Below, in pieces: positions 8,938 through 17,423 of a stretch of 64,000 bases of DNA. The notes beneath the pieces were generated by a model. The model was not told where the DNA came from. It saw nothing but the letters and a program-made list of their open reading frames with translations, and did no database searches. The stretch covers positions 3,534,001-3,598,000 of the forward strand of contig NZ_JACHMX010000001.1 of the NCBI RefSeq assembly GCF_014205155.1, in the 5' to 3' direction. Made by a program: the position numbers and the translations under genes. This DNA is from Amycolatopsis umgeniensis. GTDB lineage: Bacteria; Actinomycetota; Actinomycetes; Mycobacteriales; Pseudonocardiaceae. How positions within the stretch are numbered: position 1 is the stretch's first letter; every line of letters begins with the position of its first letter.

Positions 8938-10137
8938 CTAGCTGCGCGTGAAGGCCCCCTTCCCTCGGACCAGCCGAGGGAAGGGGGCCTTCACGCGCTC
9001 GGAGAAGATCGCGGCCAGCACCAGGAGCAGAAGGCCGTACAGCACGAAGGATTCCGTCGCCAGCCACCAGCCGAAGCTCCCGGCGGGCCGCGGCGCGAGC
9101 CACATCGGCGCGACGACGAACAGCGCCGCCGTCACCACCGCGAGCGCGTACGAAACGACCGATCGCAGCCAGACCAGCAGCACGAGGATCGGCACGCACC
9201 AGATCCAGTGGTGCGTCCAGGAAACCGGCGACGCCAGCAGCCCGCCGATCGCGCAAGCGGTCAGCGCGAACACCGGTTCCGCGACCCGCACGATCACGAA
9301 CCCGGTCAGCGCGACTACCACGATCGCGGCCATCACCCAGACGACGGACTCCGCCGATCCGAGCCCGAACCGCGCGAGCATCCCGCGCAAGGACTGGTTG
9401 CCGACGTAACCGCTGTCGCCGATGCGGCTGGTGTCGAAAAGGATGTTCGTCCAGAACTTCGCCGACGCGCCGGGCGCGAACGCGAACATCAGCAGACCCG
9501 CGCCGAGGAAACCGGCCACGACCCGTGCGGCGGAGCGGAAGTCCTTGCGGAACAAGAAGAACAAGATGAAGAACGCCGGGGTCAGCTTGATCGCCGCGGC
9601 GACGCCGATCAGCAATCCCTTCGTGCGGGCCCGGCCCGGCAGCAGGGCGTCGAGCACGACCAGCAGCATCAGCAGGGTGTTGATCTGGCCGAAGCCGAGC
9701 GTCGAGCGGACAGGCTCCATGATCCCGCCCGCCGCCTGCGCCCCGATCGCCGCCAGCGCGGCGATCGCGCGACCCCGGACAGCGGAACGGTCGGTGAGCG
9801 AGCCGTTGAGCGTCGCGACGAAGAGGTACACGACGATCCCGCCCGCGATGATCGACGCGAGCCCGACCAGTCTCGTGGCGAGCGCGGCGGAAAGCAGGGT
9901 GCCGGGCACGAACACCGCCGCCGCGAACGGTGTGTAGGTGAAGGGCAGCCAGCCCCCGTGCGTCTGCACCCACATGCCGTACGGGTCGCCCGAGTCGAGC
10001 AGCAGCCGCGCGCCGCCGATGTAGACCTCGAGGTCCTGGCCGTCGAACACCTTGAGCGTGAACAGGACGCCGACCACGACGACTTCGAGCGCGATCAGCG
10101 CCCCCGCGAGTTTCCGCCCCGACAATCCCACCAGCAC
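8938..10137 (-). CDS. GT87-family polyprenyl-phosphate mannosyltransferase-like membrane protein
   Basis: A 399-aa integral membrane protein with about ten helices and the DUF2029/GT87 pattern: an early acidic motif (DGQDLEVYIGGARLLLDSGDPYG), then FTYTPFAAAVFVPG, and a late SWTHHWIW motif. Family members transfer mannose from polyprenyl phosphates on the outer membrane face. GTG 10137 lies 6 nt after a TAACCT hexamer (leaderless pattern). Oddity: the last 18-19 residues (VKAPFPRLVRGKGAFTRS) are encoded by a perfect 25-bp palindrome, so the native C-terminus has been replaced or extended by a repeat element. Confidence 0.85.
   Translation of the reverse strand: MLVGLSGRKLAGALIALEVVVVGVLFTLKVFDGQDLEVYIGGARLLLDSGDPYGMWVQTHGGWLPFTYTPFAAAVFVPGTLLSAALATRLVGLASIIAGGIVVYLFVATLNGSLTDRSAVRGRAIAALAAIGAQAAGGIMEPVRSTLGFGQINTLLMLLVVLDALLPGRARTKGLLIGVAAAIKLTPAFFILFFLFRKDFRSAARVVAGFLGAGLLMFAFAPGASAKFWTNILFDTSRIGDSGYVGNQSLRGMLARFGLGSAESVVWVMAAIVVVALTGFVIVRVAEPVFALTACAIGGLLASPVSWTHHWIWCVPILVLLVWLRSVVSYALAVVTAALFVVAPMWLAPRPAGSFGWWLATESFVLYGLLLLVLAAIFSERVKAPFPRLVRGKGAFTRS
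8944..8998. repeat. Family A palindromic element inside the 3' end of a CDS
   Basis: Perfect 25-bp arms (8944-8968 and 8974-8998) flank a 5-nt loop; the core is GTGAAGGCCCCCTTCC. It starts 7 bp after the serC stop and lies wholly within the reading frame of the opposing GT87 gene. Another copy with the same stem core is at 22356. Confidence 0.9.
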
Positions 10138-10170
10138 CCGGCGAGGTTACCCACCGCCACCACGCCGTTA

Positions 10171-10219
10171 GTCCTCTGGATGCGGTAGTTGGCACTACCA
10201 ACTACCGCATCCAGAGGAC
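10171..10219. repeat. Family C palindromic element (CCTCTGGATGCGG)
   Basis: Perfect 22-bp arms (10171-10192, 10198-10219) with a 5-nt loop, followed by the conserved tail GACGAAACGCG outside the stem. It sits 11 bp beyond the stop of the ABC permease gene. A second copy is at 38918 and a solo arm at 57791, both with the same tail. Confidence 0.85.
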
Positions 10220-10229
10220 GAAACGCGAG

Positions 10230-11450
10230 CTAGGCGAGGGCCTGGGTCGGCGGGAGCCGCGCCGCGCGCATCGCCGGATAGGCGCCGGCGACGGCACCGA
10301 CCAGGGCCGAGACCCCGACCCCGCCGAGCAGGGCACCGACGGGCAGCACCGCGGGCCAGCCCTGACTCAGCGCGTACCCGGACGTCACGAGGACGCCGAC
10401 CAGCACCCCGGCGATCCCGCCGAGCCCGGACAACAACACCGACTCGGCCAAGAACTGGCCTCTCACCTGCCGTTTCGTCGCGCCGAGCGCGCGTCTGAGG
10501 CCGATCTCCCGTCGCCTCTCCAGCACCGAGATCACCATCGTGTTGGCCACCCCGACACCGCCGACCAGCAACGCCACACCGCCGAGCCCGAGGAACAAGG
10601 CACTGTAGGTGTTCTCGGTCAGCTTCTGCGCCTCCAACGCCTCCGACGGACGCCGCACCTCGACCTCGTTCGGCGCTTCCGGGTTCATCGTCTGCGCGAG
10701 AACCGAGCGGACGTTCTCGACCTGCGAGTCCTTCGCCCGGACGTACACGGTGGTCGGGTGCCCCTTGAAGCCGAGGAGCCGCTTCGCGACGTCCCAGCCG
10801 ACCAGCGCCGAACGCTCGATCTCGGGCGCCAGCGGCGTCGGCCCGAGGATCCCGCCCACGGTGAACCACTTCCCGCCGAGGAACACCTGCGGCGGCTTGG
10901 CGGGGTCGATGTGATCGATCCCGAGCCGCGCGGCCGCGACCGAACCCAGCACGACGACCGGGTAATCGCGAGTCGCGTCACGGAGGAACTGCCCGTCACG
11001 AACGGCACCGCCGATGACGTCGAGCAGATCCGGTGTCGCCGCGAAAACGGACAGGCCGGACGTCTCATCCTTGGGGATCTTGTCCGACCGCCGGACGGAA
11101 GCGCCGGTGCCGCCGGTCGCGGACGCCGCCGTCACCGGGGCGATCCGCTTCGCCATCGGCACCGCACTGTCCGGCAAGGTCGCGTCGCCGCCGAACATCG
11201 TCTTGCCGGGTCCCGCCGAAAGCAGGTTGGTGCCGAGCGCGGCCAGCTGATCTTGCAACGCCTTCGCGCCCGACGCCGGGATCGCGAGCACCGCCACCAT
11301 CGCGGCGATCCCGATCCCGATGCCGAGCGCGGACAGCACCGCGCGCATCGGCCGCGTCCGCATCCCGTGCGCGCCGAGGGTCAGCACGTCGCGCGGGCCG
11401 AGCCTGGCCGGATTCGGCGTCGGCACCTTGTCGAGGACGGGTGCGCTCAC
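10230..11450 (-). CDS. MacB/FtsX-family ABC transporter permease
   Basis: A 406-aa permease with an N-terminal helix ([21 protein letters not shown]), a periplasmic MacB_PCD-like domain of about 220 residues, and three C-terminal helices containing the FtsX signature ([29 protein letters not shown]). It forms a tripartite-like efflux system with the next two genes. Start overlaps the ATPase stop by 4 bp. The substrate is unknown; relatives export peptides or antibiotics or act in envelope stress. Confidence 0.93.
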   Translation of the reverse strand: MSAPVLDKVPTPNPARLGPRDVLTLGAHGMRTRPMRAVLSALGIGIGIAAMVAVLAIPASGAKALQDQLAALGTNLLSAGPGKTMFGGDATLPDSAVPMAKRIAPVTAASATGGTGASVRRSDKIPKDETSGLSVFAATPDLLDVIGGAVRDGQFLRDATRDYPVVVLGSVAAARLGIDHIDPAKPPQVFLGGKWFTVGGILGPTPLAPEIERSALVGWDVAKRLLGFKGHPTTVYVRAKDSQVENVRSVLAQTMNPEAPNEVEVRRPSEALEAQKLTENTYSALFLGLGGVALLVGGVGVANTMVISVLERRREIGLRRALGATKRQVRGQFLAESVLLSGLGGIAGVLVGVLVTSGYALSQGWPAVLPVGALLGGVGVSALVGAVAGAYPAMRAARLPPTQALA

Positions 11451-12133
11451 ACCAGCACCCCCGTCCCGGTGTCGAGCCGGATCCGGCCGTCCCGCAACTC
11501 GATCCGCCGCGGGATACCCGCCGCGATCTCCCGGTCGTGCGTGATGATCACGACCGTCGTCCCCTGCGAACTCAACGTGGCGAGCAGATTGAGGATCGCC
11601 GCGCCGTTGCCCGTGTCGAGGTTCCCGGTCGGCTCGTCGGCCAGCAGGATCGACGGCGAGTTGACGACCGCCCGCGCGATCGCCACCCGCTGCCGTTCCC
11701 CGCCGGAGAGCTCGTTCGGGAAATGACTCGCCCGATGCGCGAGGCCGACCCTGTCGAGCGCCGCCAGCGCCCGTTCGTGGCGTTTCCGCCGCGGCACCCC
11801 CGCGTACAGCAGCCCCGTCGCGACGTTGTCGACCGCGCTCACCCCCTCACTGAGGAAGAACTGCTGGAACACGAAACCGATCCACCGCGACCGCAACGCG
11901 GACAGTTTGCGGTCGGGCAGCTTCGCGACGTCGTGCCCGCGCAGTTCGATGACGCCGTTGGTCGGCCTGTCGAGCGTGCCCATCAGCTGCAGCAAGGTCG
12001 ACTTGCCGGAGCCGGACGGCCCGAGGATGGCGACCATCTCCCTGTCCTCTATGGACAGTGTGACTTCGTGCAGGGCGCGCACGCCGCCGGGATAGGTGCG
12101 CGAGGCGTTGCGCACGGCCAGCACCGGGGTCAT
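11447..12133 (-). CDS. MacB/LolD-type ABC transporter ATP-binding protein
   Basis: A 228-aa ATPase typical of the LolD/MacB family: Walker A GPSGSGKS, signature [14 protein letters not shown], Walker [14 protein letters not shown]-loop [11 protein letters not shown]. It partners with the FtsX-type permease immediately downstream and is coupled to the adaptor upstream; both junctions overlap by 4 bp. Confidence 0.95.
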   Translation of the reverse strand: MTPVLAVRNASRTYPGGVRALHEVTLSIEDREMVAILGPSGSGKSTLLQLMGTLDRPTNGVIELRGHDVAKLPDRKLSALRSRWIGFVFQQFFLSEGVSAVDNVATGLLYAGVPRRKRHERALAALDRVGLAHRASHFPNELSGGERQRVAIARAVVNSPSILLADEPTGNLDTGNGAAILNLLATLSSQGTTVVIITHDREIAAGIPRRIELRDGRIRLDTGTGVLV

Positions 12134-13230
12134 GACGTCGTCACCACCCGCATCCCGGCGGCGAGGCCGGTTCCGGTGACTTCGACGCGGCCACCGCTGA
12201 ACAAGCCGGTCTTCACCGCGATGAGGCGCCGTTTGCCGCCTTCGTCGACCTCGACGGCGTACCCGCCCTCGGCGAGCGCGAGCAGCGCCCCGACCGGGAC
12301 CGCCAACACTCCACTGTGGACTTCCTTGGTGAACCGCACCGAGACCGGCGTCGAATCGAGCGACCCCGCCGCGGCCGGATCGTCCAGCTTGATCTTCACC
12401 TTGATCTTCGGCTTGCCGTCGTCCTGTCCGGCGGCGTCCTTGCCGGTCTCCGCGACCTTGCCGACCTCGGTGATCACGCCGGTCGCGGTCTTGCCGCCGG
12501 TGATGTCGATCCCGACCTTGTCGCCCTGCTTCGCGATGGCCTGCTTGGCGGCGTCGAGCTTGACCTCGACGACGCGCTCGGTGCCGGTGTACTTCAGCAG
12601 TTCACCGCCCCCGGGTCCGCCGAGCTGCGCGGCGATCTGCGAAACCCGGATCTCACCGGGTGCGAGGACGGCGTCGCCCTGTCCGAAGGTGCCGGTCTGC
12701 TCCGCTCCCAGCGACTTCTGCCATTTCTTGATCGCGGCGGTGGTGGCCGAGGTGAACTTCTTGTCCGGGGTGCCGAAACCGCCGAAACCGAGCGCCTTCA
12801 GGTTCTCTTCGAGCTGCTTGACGTCCGGACCGTCCGTAGCCCCGTCCGCGAGGTCCCGGAAGAACGGCAGCGTGCCGTAGAACAGCGGCACCGGTTTGGC
12901 GTCGACGCCGTACACGACCTTGCCGCGGGTGAGCACCGAACCCGCGTCCGGCAACGACGTGATGGTGCCCTGCTTCCGGCCCGCGAGGGCGCTTTCCGCG
13001 CCGTAGCCCAGAGTTCCGTTCGCCTCCTCCTCTTCCTGCAGGTCGGTCTTCTCGACCTTCGCGGTCTCGACCGGCGGCGGCGCCTGCCCGACCTGCTGGG
13101 CCTCCGACGTGACCCTGGTCAGCACGACCACCGACATCGTCCCCACCACGACGACGAGGACCGCCGCGATGACGAACCAGCGCGCCCGGCGCGAACGCCG
13201 TGCGCCGCCGGGTCCTTCGTGTTCGCTCAT
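12130..13230 (-). CDS. Membrane-anchored efflux adaptor with peptidoglycan-binding domain
   Basis: A 366-aa protein. A basic N-terminus precedes one transmembrane helix ([20 protein letters not shown]), then beta-rich lipoyl/HlyD-like segments interrupted by a PG_binding_1 domain ([14 protein letters not shown]...[10 protein letters not shown], about residues 125-175). The C-terminal part ([42 protein letters not shown]) is that of RND/MacA adaptors. In Gram-positives such adaptors pair with MacB-like pumps; the inserted domain probably docks it to peptidoglycan. Confidence 0.88.
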   Translation of the reverse strand: MSEHEGPGGARRSRRARWFVIAAVLVVVVGTMSVVVLTRVTSEAQQVGQAPPPVETAKVEKTDLQEEEEANGTLGYGAESALAGRKQGTITSLPDAGSVLTRGKVVYGVDAKPVPLFYGTLPFFRDLADGATDGPDVKQLEENLKALGFGGFGTPDKKFTSATTAAIKKWQKSLGAEQTGTFGQGDAVLAPGEIRVSQIAAQLGGPGGGELLKYTGTERVVEVKLDAAKQAIAKQGDKVGIDITGGKTATGVITEVGKVAETGKDAAGQDDGKPKIKVKIKLDDPAAAGSLDSTPVSVRFTKEVHSGVLAVPVGALLALAEGGYAVEVDEGGKRRLIAVKTGLFSGGRVEVTGTGLAAGMRVVTTS

Positions 13231-13784
13231 TTCGCCGGGGCCGCCCTCATGCTCATGCCGAGACCGCAGGCCTTCGCCGCTTCTTCGAACTTCTTGGGGT
13301 CACCGGACGCGTCGCCCAGCGCGATGGCGGCGCCGCCCTTGCCCGCGGGCTCGGGGTCCGGGAAGTCGATGCCGTGGTCGCGCATGCACTTGGCTTCCTT
13401 GCGCATCTTGTCGAGCTCTTCCGGCGTTGGCGGCTTGATCTCGCCGCCGTTCGGCAGCAGCTTGCGGCACGCCTCGTCCGCCGCCTTCATCTTGTTCTCG
13501 TCGATCCCGCCGCCCTCGACCGCCTCGAAGGTGACCGTGTCCTGGCCGTTGGCGTCCCTCTTCGGATCCGGCATGTTGATCCCGTGCTCGCGCATGCACT
13601 TCGCGAAGTTGCGCCTCTTGTCCTCGTCGGACACGTTGTCGGCCTGCTTCCCGTCACCGGCGCCGGCGGCGGGCGGGGAGGAGATCGAGGCGACCTTGTC
13701 GCCGCCATCCCCGCCGCTACCGCAGCCGGCCACCAGTGCGAGGACCGCTCCGGCGATCAGTGCCGCCATCGGTCGTTTCCGCAT
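13227..13784 (-). CDS. Lipoprotein with duplicated CMR[ED]HG motif, first gene of the efflux operon
   Basis: A 185-aa secreted lipoprotein: signal peptide with lipobox LVAGC (lipidated C21). It contains two copies of a module centred on KCMREHGINMPDP (about residues 75-85) and KCMRDHGIDFPDP (about 135-150), plus a third cysteine in DEACRKLLPNGG and a fourth near the end. The duplicated Cys/His/Asp motifs look suited to metal or redox sensing, but no function is known to me. AAGGAG precedes the ATG. It overlaps the adaptor gene by 4 bp, so it probably works with the pump as a ligand-binding or sensor component. Confidence 0.85.
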   Translation of the reverse strand: MRKRPMAALIAGAVLALVAGCGSGGDGGDKVASISSPPAAGAGDGKQADNVSDEDKRRNFAKCMREHGINMPDPKRDANGQDTVTFEAVEGGGIDENKMKAADEACRKLLPNGGEIKPPTPEELDKMRKEAKCMRDHGIDFPDPEPAGKGGAAIALGDASGDPKKFEEAAKACGLGMSMRAAPAK

Positions 13785-13854
13785 CGCTGCTCCTTCGGTC
13801 GTCTTGGCGCCCCGATTTCTACGGAGGCGGCGATTCCGGCGCGGTAAGCGAAGT

Positions 13855-13872
13855 CGCTTATGCGCCGCTTAC
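13855..13872. promoter_or_regulatory. Response-regulator direct-repeat box upstream of the efflux operon
   Basis: CGCTTAT, four bases, CGCTTAC: half-sites begin 11 bp apart, as in OmpR-family binding sites. An inverted GTAAGCG lies at 13843-13849. The identical arrangement occurs at 14482-14499 in front of the response-regulator gene. It is 71 bp upstream of the lipoprotein start. Confidence 0.7.
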
Positions 13873-14158
13873 GACTCGATGGGGCGTCGTCAGCAGGCGC
13901 GGCAACACGCTCTACGCCTCGGTGTTCGAGTGGCCCATCTCAGGCGGTTCACTGACGCTGGCGATACAACACGGTTCGAGTGTCGACAAAGCGACACTGG
14001 ACCTGGTTGCCGGGAGGTCGTACGCGATCCGGCTCGAACACACCGAACGAGGCGGTGAGGCGTCGATGAAACTGCTGTGGTCGAGCCCGGGCGCTCTGCA
14101 GGAGGTGATCCCGGCGCGGCAGTTGCGCCCCGGTCCCGTGGGCTGTCCCGTGGGCTGA
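13871..14158 (+). pseudogene. Remnant of an alpha-L-fucosidase / PA14-domain glycosidase gene
   Basis: An open stretch with no start signal encodes two recognisable domain pieces. TTRWGVVSRRGNTLYASVFEWP matches the end of GH29 alpha-L-fucosidases. It runs directly into ATLDLVAGRSYAIRLEHTE...MKLLWSSPG...EVIPARQL, which is the last half of a PA14 domain. There is no catalytic domain and no signal peptide. I read it as the leftover of a secreted glycosidase gene after deletion. Length is about 95 codons. Confidence 0.6.
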
Positions 14159-14204
14159 AAGCTCCCTTCCCCGCGTGGCATGCGGCGAAAGCCTCCTTCA
14201 GCCC
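14152..14204. repeat. Degenerate hairpin related to the GCTGAAGGG element
   Basis: Outer arms GGGCTGAA (14152-14159) and TTCAGCCC (14197-14204) enclose CCCTTCCCCGCG and GCATGCGGCGAAAG. The same parts occur in order in the better-preserved hairpin at 50662-50740, so this looks like a decayed copy. Confidence 0.5.
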
Positions 14205-14270
14205 ACCACCGAGCCGACTCACGAGGCCCGCCACCCGGTCGGCCGATCCGCGCCGTCCACCGGTGCCGTC

Positions 14271-14329
14271 GGTGTCGCGAAAGCCACTTTCGGGACACCT
14301 GATGTCCCGAAAGTGGCTTTCGCGACACC
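14271..14329. repeat. Family B palindromic element (TGTCGCGAAAG stem)
   Basis: Perfect 27-bp arms (14271-14297, 14303-14329) with loop CCTGA. The sequence is repeated almost base for base, loop included, at 38803-38859. It lies in the 740-bp gap between the divergent efflux operon and its two-component system. Confidence 0.9.
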
Positions 14330-14367
14330 GGCGGTTCTAGCGCGAAGAAGGTGTTCGGGTTCGGGCG

Positions 14368-14432
14368 AGATGGGCGATCACTCGTGATCAGACGGCGATC
14401 ATGCGTGATCAGAGACGTAACTCGCGTGATCG
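14368..14432. repeat. Short degenerate tandem repeat with CGTGATCAGA units
   Basis: GGCGATCACTCGTGATCAGA and GGCGATCATGCGTGATCAGA lie side by side at a period near 22 bp, followed by a partial unit CTCGCGTGATCGGGCG. No coding potential is visible. Function is unknown. Confidence 0.6.
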
Positions 14433-14481
14433 GGCGGCGTTCATCGGAGTTGCGACCCACTCCACCCGGTCGGCTGATCCG

Positions 14482-14499
14482 CGCTTATCCCGCGCTTAC
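14482..14499. promoter_or_regulatory. Response-regulator direct-repeat box in the two-component promoter
   Basis: CGCTTAT, four bases, CGCTTAC with 11-bp spacing, identical in layout to 13855-13872. It overlaps where the -35 would be if CAGACT at 14512-14517 is the -10; that hexamer ends 6 nt before the GTG start, suggesting an autoregulated leaderless transcript. Confidence 0.7.
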
Positions 14500-14523
14500 C
14501 CCCTCCCGGGGCAGACTGACCTG

Positions 14524-15183
14524 GTGAGAGTGCTGGTAGTGGAAGACGAGCGGCTCCTGGCGGACACGATCGCCGAGGGCCTGCGACGGTTCTCCATGGC
14601 CGTCGACGTCTGCTACGACGGCGAGCAGGCCCTGGACCGGGTTGGAGTGCACGGCTACGACGTCGTCGTGCTCGACAGGGACCTTCCCGTCGTGCACGGC
14701 GACGAGGTCTGCGCCGCGGTGCTGAAGACGGGCGGTGAGGCGCGGGTGCTCATGCTGACGGCCGCCGCCGACGTCAACGACCGGGTCGCCGGGCTGGGCC
14801 TCGGCGCCGACGACTACCTGACGAAACCGTTCGCGTTCGCCGAACTCGTCGCGCGGGTGCAGGCGTTGTCGCGCCGAGCGCGGCCGGCGCTGCCGCCGGT
14901 GCTGGAACGCGGCGGCGTCGTCCTCGACCTTCCCCGGCATCAGGCGTCTCGCGACGGCCGGTTCCTTCCCTTGTCCCCCAAGGAATTCGCGGTACTGGAG
15001 GTGCTCATGCGCGCCGAAGGGGCCGTGGTCAGCGCGGAAGATCTGCTGGAGAAGGCGTGGGACGAGCACGCCGACCCGTTCACGAACGCCGTCCGGGTGG
15101 CGATGATGACGTTGCGGCGCAAACTCGGCGAACCGCCGTTGATCGAGACCGTGCCCGGCGCCGGTTACCGGTTCGGGTCATGA
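14524..15183 (+). CDS. OmpR-family response regulator
   Basis: A 219-aa regulator: receiver domain with phosphoacceptor D51 (VVVLDRDLPVVHGDE) and DDYLTKPF, then a winged-helix Trans_reg_C domain (LSPKEFAVLEVLM...RVAMMTLRRKLGEPPLIETVPGAGYRF). GTG 14524 is chosen since the receiver domain begins right there; the frame is open farther upstream across repeats. Overlaps the kinase start (ATGA). It probably binds the CGCTTAT-N4-CGCTTAC boxes and so controls itself and the divergent efflux operon. Confidence 0.95.
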   Translation: MRVLVVEDERLLADTIAEGLRRFSMAVDVCYDGEQALDRVGVHGYDVVVLDRDLPVVHGDEVCAAVLKTGGEARVLMLTAAADVNDRVAGLGLGADDYLTKPFAFAELVARVQALSRRARPALPPVLERGGVVLDLPRHQASRDGRFLPLSPKEFAVLEVLMRAEGAVVSAEDLLEKAWDEHADPFTNAVRVAMMTLRRKLGEPPLIETVPGAGYRFGS

Positions 15184-16343
15184 AACCGCTCCGGCTTTCC
15201 TTGCGCTCCAAGCTGACCGTGCTCTACGGCGGGGCGTTCCTGATCGTCGGGCTCGCGTTGCTGATCGTCAACTACCTGCTGGTCAGTTCGTCGTTGCCGG
15301 AGTCGGCAGCGTTCGCCGAAACCGTCCCCGGACTCGCTGTCCAGCGCGCCCAGGCCTACCCGATGGACTCGGCGACCAACCTTCCCACCGAGCGCGCCCA
15401 GGCCACGCAACTGGTCGCGACGTCGATCACCGAGTACCGCTCGGATGTCCTTTCGACGCTGCTTTGGCAATCGCTGGTGGCGCTGGCGATCGCCGGCGCG
15501 CTCGCGGTGCTGTTCGGCTGGCTGATGGCGAGCCGCGTACTGCGGCCGCTGCACGCGATCACCGCGACCGCGCGGAAACTCGGGGCCGAGAACCTCGACC
15601 GGCGTATCGACCTCGACGGCCCCGACGACGAACTCAAAGAACTCGCCGACACCTTCGACGGCATGCTCGACCGGCTCGCCGTGTCGTTCGACAGCCAGAA
15701 ACGCTTCGTCGCCAACGCTTCCCACGAACTCCGGACCCCACTGGCCGTCCAGCGCACGCTGGTCGAGGTGGCGATGGCCGACCCCGACGTCAGCCCGGAG
15801 GTCCGGAAACTCGGCGAACACCTGATCTACACCAACGAACGCAGCGAGCGGATGATCGAGGGCCTGCTCGTGCTCGCGCGCAGCGATCGCGGCCTGACCG
15901 CGCGCGGTCCCGTCCGGCTGGACGAGATCGCGGCGACGGTGATCCGGTCGGCGACGGCCATGGCCGAGGAAGCGGGTGTCACGGTGGAGTCGCGGCTGCG
16001 GCCGCGGACGGTGTCCGGCGACCCCGTCCTGCTGGAACGGCTGGTCACGAACCTCGTGCACAACGCCATCACCTACAACCGCAAAGGCGGCTGGATCCAC
16101 GTCGACATCGGCGGCGACCCGGCGCTGGTGGTGCGCAACACCGGTCCGCAGGTGCCGCTCGACGCCGTCCCCGCGCTGTTCGAACCGTTCCGGCGGCTCT
16201 CGGGCGACCGGACCGGAGACTCGCGCAACGCCGGGCTCGGACTGTCGATCGTCCGCTCCATCGCGACGGCGCACGCCGGGACGGCGGGCGCGGAACCCGG
16301 CGGCCGGGGCGGCGGACTGGTCGTCCGGGTGCGACTGCCTTAG
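15180..16343 (+). CDS. HAMP-domain sensor histidine kinase
   Basis: A 387-aa kinase. First helix about residues 18-36, an extracytoplasmic loop of about 60 residues (37-95), second helix about 97-117, HAMP (SRVLRPLHAITATARKLG), HisKA with H182 (NASHELRTPLAVQ), HATPase_c with NLVHNAITYN and GLGLSIVRSIATAHAG. Cognate of the upstream OmpR-type regulator. The small loop is a plausible ligand- or lipoprotein-sensing domain; an envelope signal handled by the neighbouring pump is likely. Confidence 0.94.
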   Translation: MKPLRLSLRSKLTVLYGGAFLIVGLALLIVNYLLVSSSLPESAAFAETVPGLAVQRAQAYPMDSATNLPTERAQATQLVATSITEYRSDVLSTLLWQSLVALAIAGALAVLFGWLMASRVLRPLHAITATARKLGAENLDRRIDLDGPDDELKELADTFDGMLDRLAVSFDSQKRFVANASHELRTPLAVQRTLVEVAMADPDVSPEVRKLGEHLIYTNERSERMIEGLLVLARSDRGLTARGPVRLDEIAATVIRSATAMAEEAGVTVESRLRPRTVSGDPVLLERLVTNLVHNAITYNRKGGWIHVDIGGDPALVVRNTGPQVPLDAVPALFEPFRRLSGDRTGDSRNAGLGLSIVRSIATAHAGTAGAEPGGRGGGLVVRVRLP

Positions 16344-16455
16344 ATTCCCCCGATCGTGACGGTGCGTGTCCGGCGAGTCACTCTGCGAGCCGCGGATTGC
16401 TCCAGCAGAATGCACTTGCGGTCATGAACAAAATAGTGAGCAGGACACATGACAT

Positions 16456-16491
16456 CGGCGCGCCTCACACGTCAAGGCGACGCGCCGTTTT
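16456..16491 (+). terminator. Hairpin plus T-run between sensor kinase and sepH
   Basis: CGGCGCG (16456-16462) pairs with CGCGCCG (16481-16487), extended by CCT/AGG with a small bulge, then TTTT. It lies 110 bp after the kinase stop and 45 bp before sepH, so it is a terminator for the former or an attenuator for the latter. The stretch before it (16344-16455) shows nothing recognisable beyond an AT-richer patch near 16428-16440. Confidence 0.6.
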
Positions 16492-16532
16492 AACGTGGAC
16501 ACCCACAAAGGTGAAGAATCGGGGAGGCGAGA

Positions 16533-17378
16533 ATGCGAGCGCTACGGGTGGTCGGGCTGCACGAGGACGGTAAGTCCATCGTGTGCGAAGACCCGGCGAG
16601 CCGCACGCGCTTCCTGCTCCCCGCGGATGAGAGGCTGCGAGCGGCGGCGAGGGGTGACATCACCCGCCTCGGCCAGATCGAGATCGAGTTGGAGAGCCAA
16701 ATGCGGCCACGCGAGATCCAGGCACGAATCCGGGCCGGTGAGTCCGTGGAGCAGGTCGCGAGCAGCGCCGGCGTCACCGTGCAGCGCGTCGAGCGGTTCG
16801 CGTACCCGGTCCTGCTCGAGCGTTCGCGTACCGCCGAGCTGGCCCAGCGCGCGCACCCGATCCGCGAAGACGGCCCCGACGTGCAGACGCTCGGCGAGGT
16901 CATGGCGCACTCGTTCGGCCTCCGCGGTCACGACTACAGCCAAGCCACTTGGGACTCCTGGCGAGGCGACGACGGCAAGTGGGTCGTCGTGCTGAGCTGG
17001 AAGGCCGGCCGGTCGGACAACCGCGCGCACTGGTCGTTCGCGCCCGGCGCGCACGGCGGCACCGTGCAGGCACTCGACGAGAACGCCGAAGTCCTGCTCA
17101 ACCCCAACGCTTACCGCGCTCCGCGCACGGTCCGGGCACTGGAACCGGCCAAGGAAGCCGTCGTCCAGCCCACTCTCGATTCGGCTCCAGAAGAGCCTGT
17201 CGCGAAGGTGATCGACGCGCCGATAGCAGAGCCGGAAGAAGACATCGAGCCACCGCCTCCGGCTGACGAGCCGGCGGAAGCGGCCGAACCCGCTCCAAGG
17301 GCGAAGGGGAAGAAGAACCACCCCATCGTTCCATCCTGGGAAGACGTCCTACTGGGCGTCCGATCGCAACGAGGTTGA
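16533..17378 (+). CDS. sepH: Septation protein SepH (DUF3071)
   Basis: A 281-aa cytoplasmic cell-division protein that in Streptomyces and mycobacteria binds FtsZ and promotes Z-ring assembly. The conserved N-terminal domain is intact: MRALRVVGLHEDGKSIVCED, LPADERLRAAARGDI, then a HTH-like SVEQVASSAGVTVQRVERFAYPVLLER. A second conserved block, DYSQATWDSWRGDDGKWVV, is followed by an acidic, proline-rich disordered tail ending in a basic patch (RAKGKKNHPIVPSWEDVLLGVR). GGGGAGG precedes the ATG. The M. tuberculosis counterpart is Rv0883c beside serC (from memory). Confidence 0.93.
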   Translation: MRALRVVGLHEDGKSIVCEDPASRTRFLLPADERLRAAARGDITRLGQIEIELESQMRPREIQARIRAGESVEQVASSAGVTVQRVERFAYPVLLERSRTAELAQRAHPIREDGPDVQTLGEVMAHSFGLRGHDYSQATWDSWRGDDGKWVVVLSWKAGRSDNRAHWSFAPGAHGGTVQALDENAEVLLNPNAYRAPRTVRALEPAKEAVVQPTLDSAPEEPVAKVIDAPIAEPEEDIEPPPPADEPAEAAEPAPRAKGKKNHPIVPSWEDVLLGVRSQRG

Positions 17379-17381
17379 ATT

Positions 17382-17423
17382 CGCACGTGATGGCCCCTTC
17401 CGGTGGAGGGGCCATCACGTGCG
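17382..17423. repeat. Palindrome between convergent sepH and MmcQ/YjbR genes
   Basis: Perfect 17-bp arms CGCACGTGATGGCCCCT and its complement around an 8-nt loop. The right arm supplies the TGA stop and the last two sense codons of the opposing gene (17415-17420). It is probably a bidirectional terminator. Confidence 0.8.

Noticed and set aside
14401..14523. N-terminal extension of the OmpR-type regulator
   Set aside because: The receiver domain begins at GTG 14524; the extension runs over repeats and the regulator's own box.
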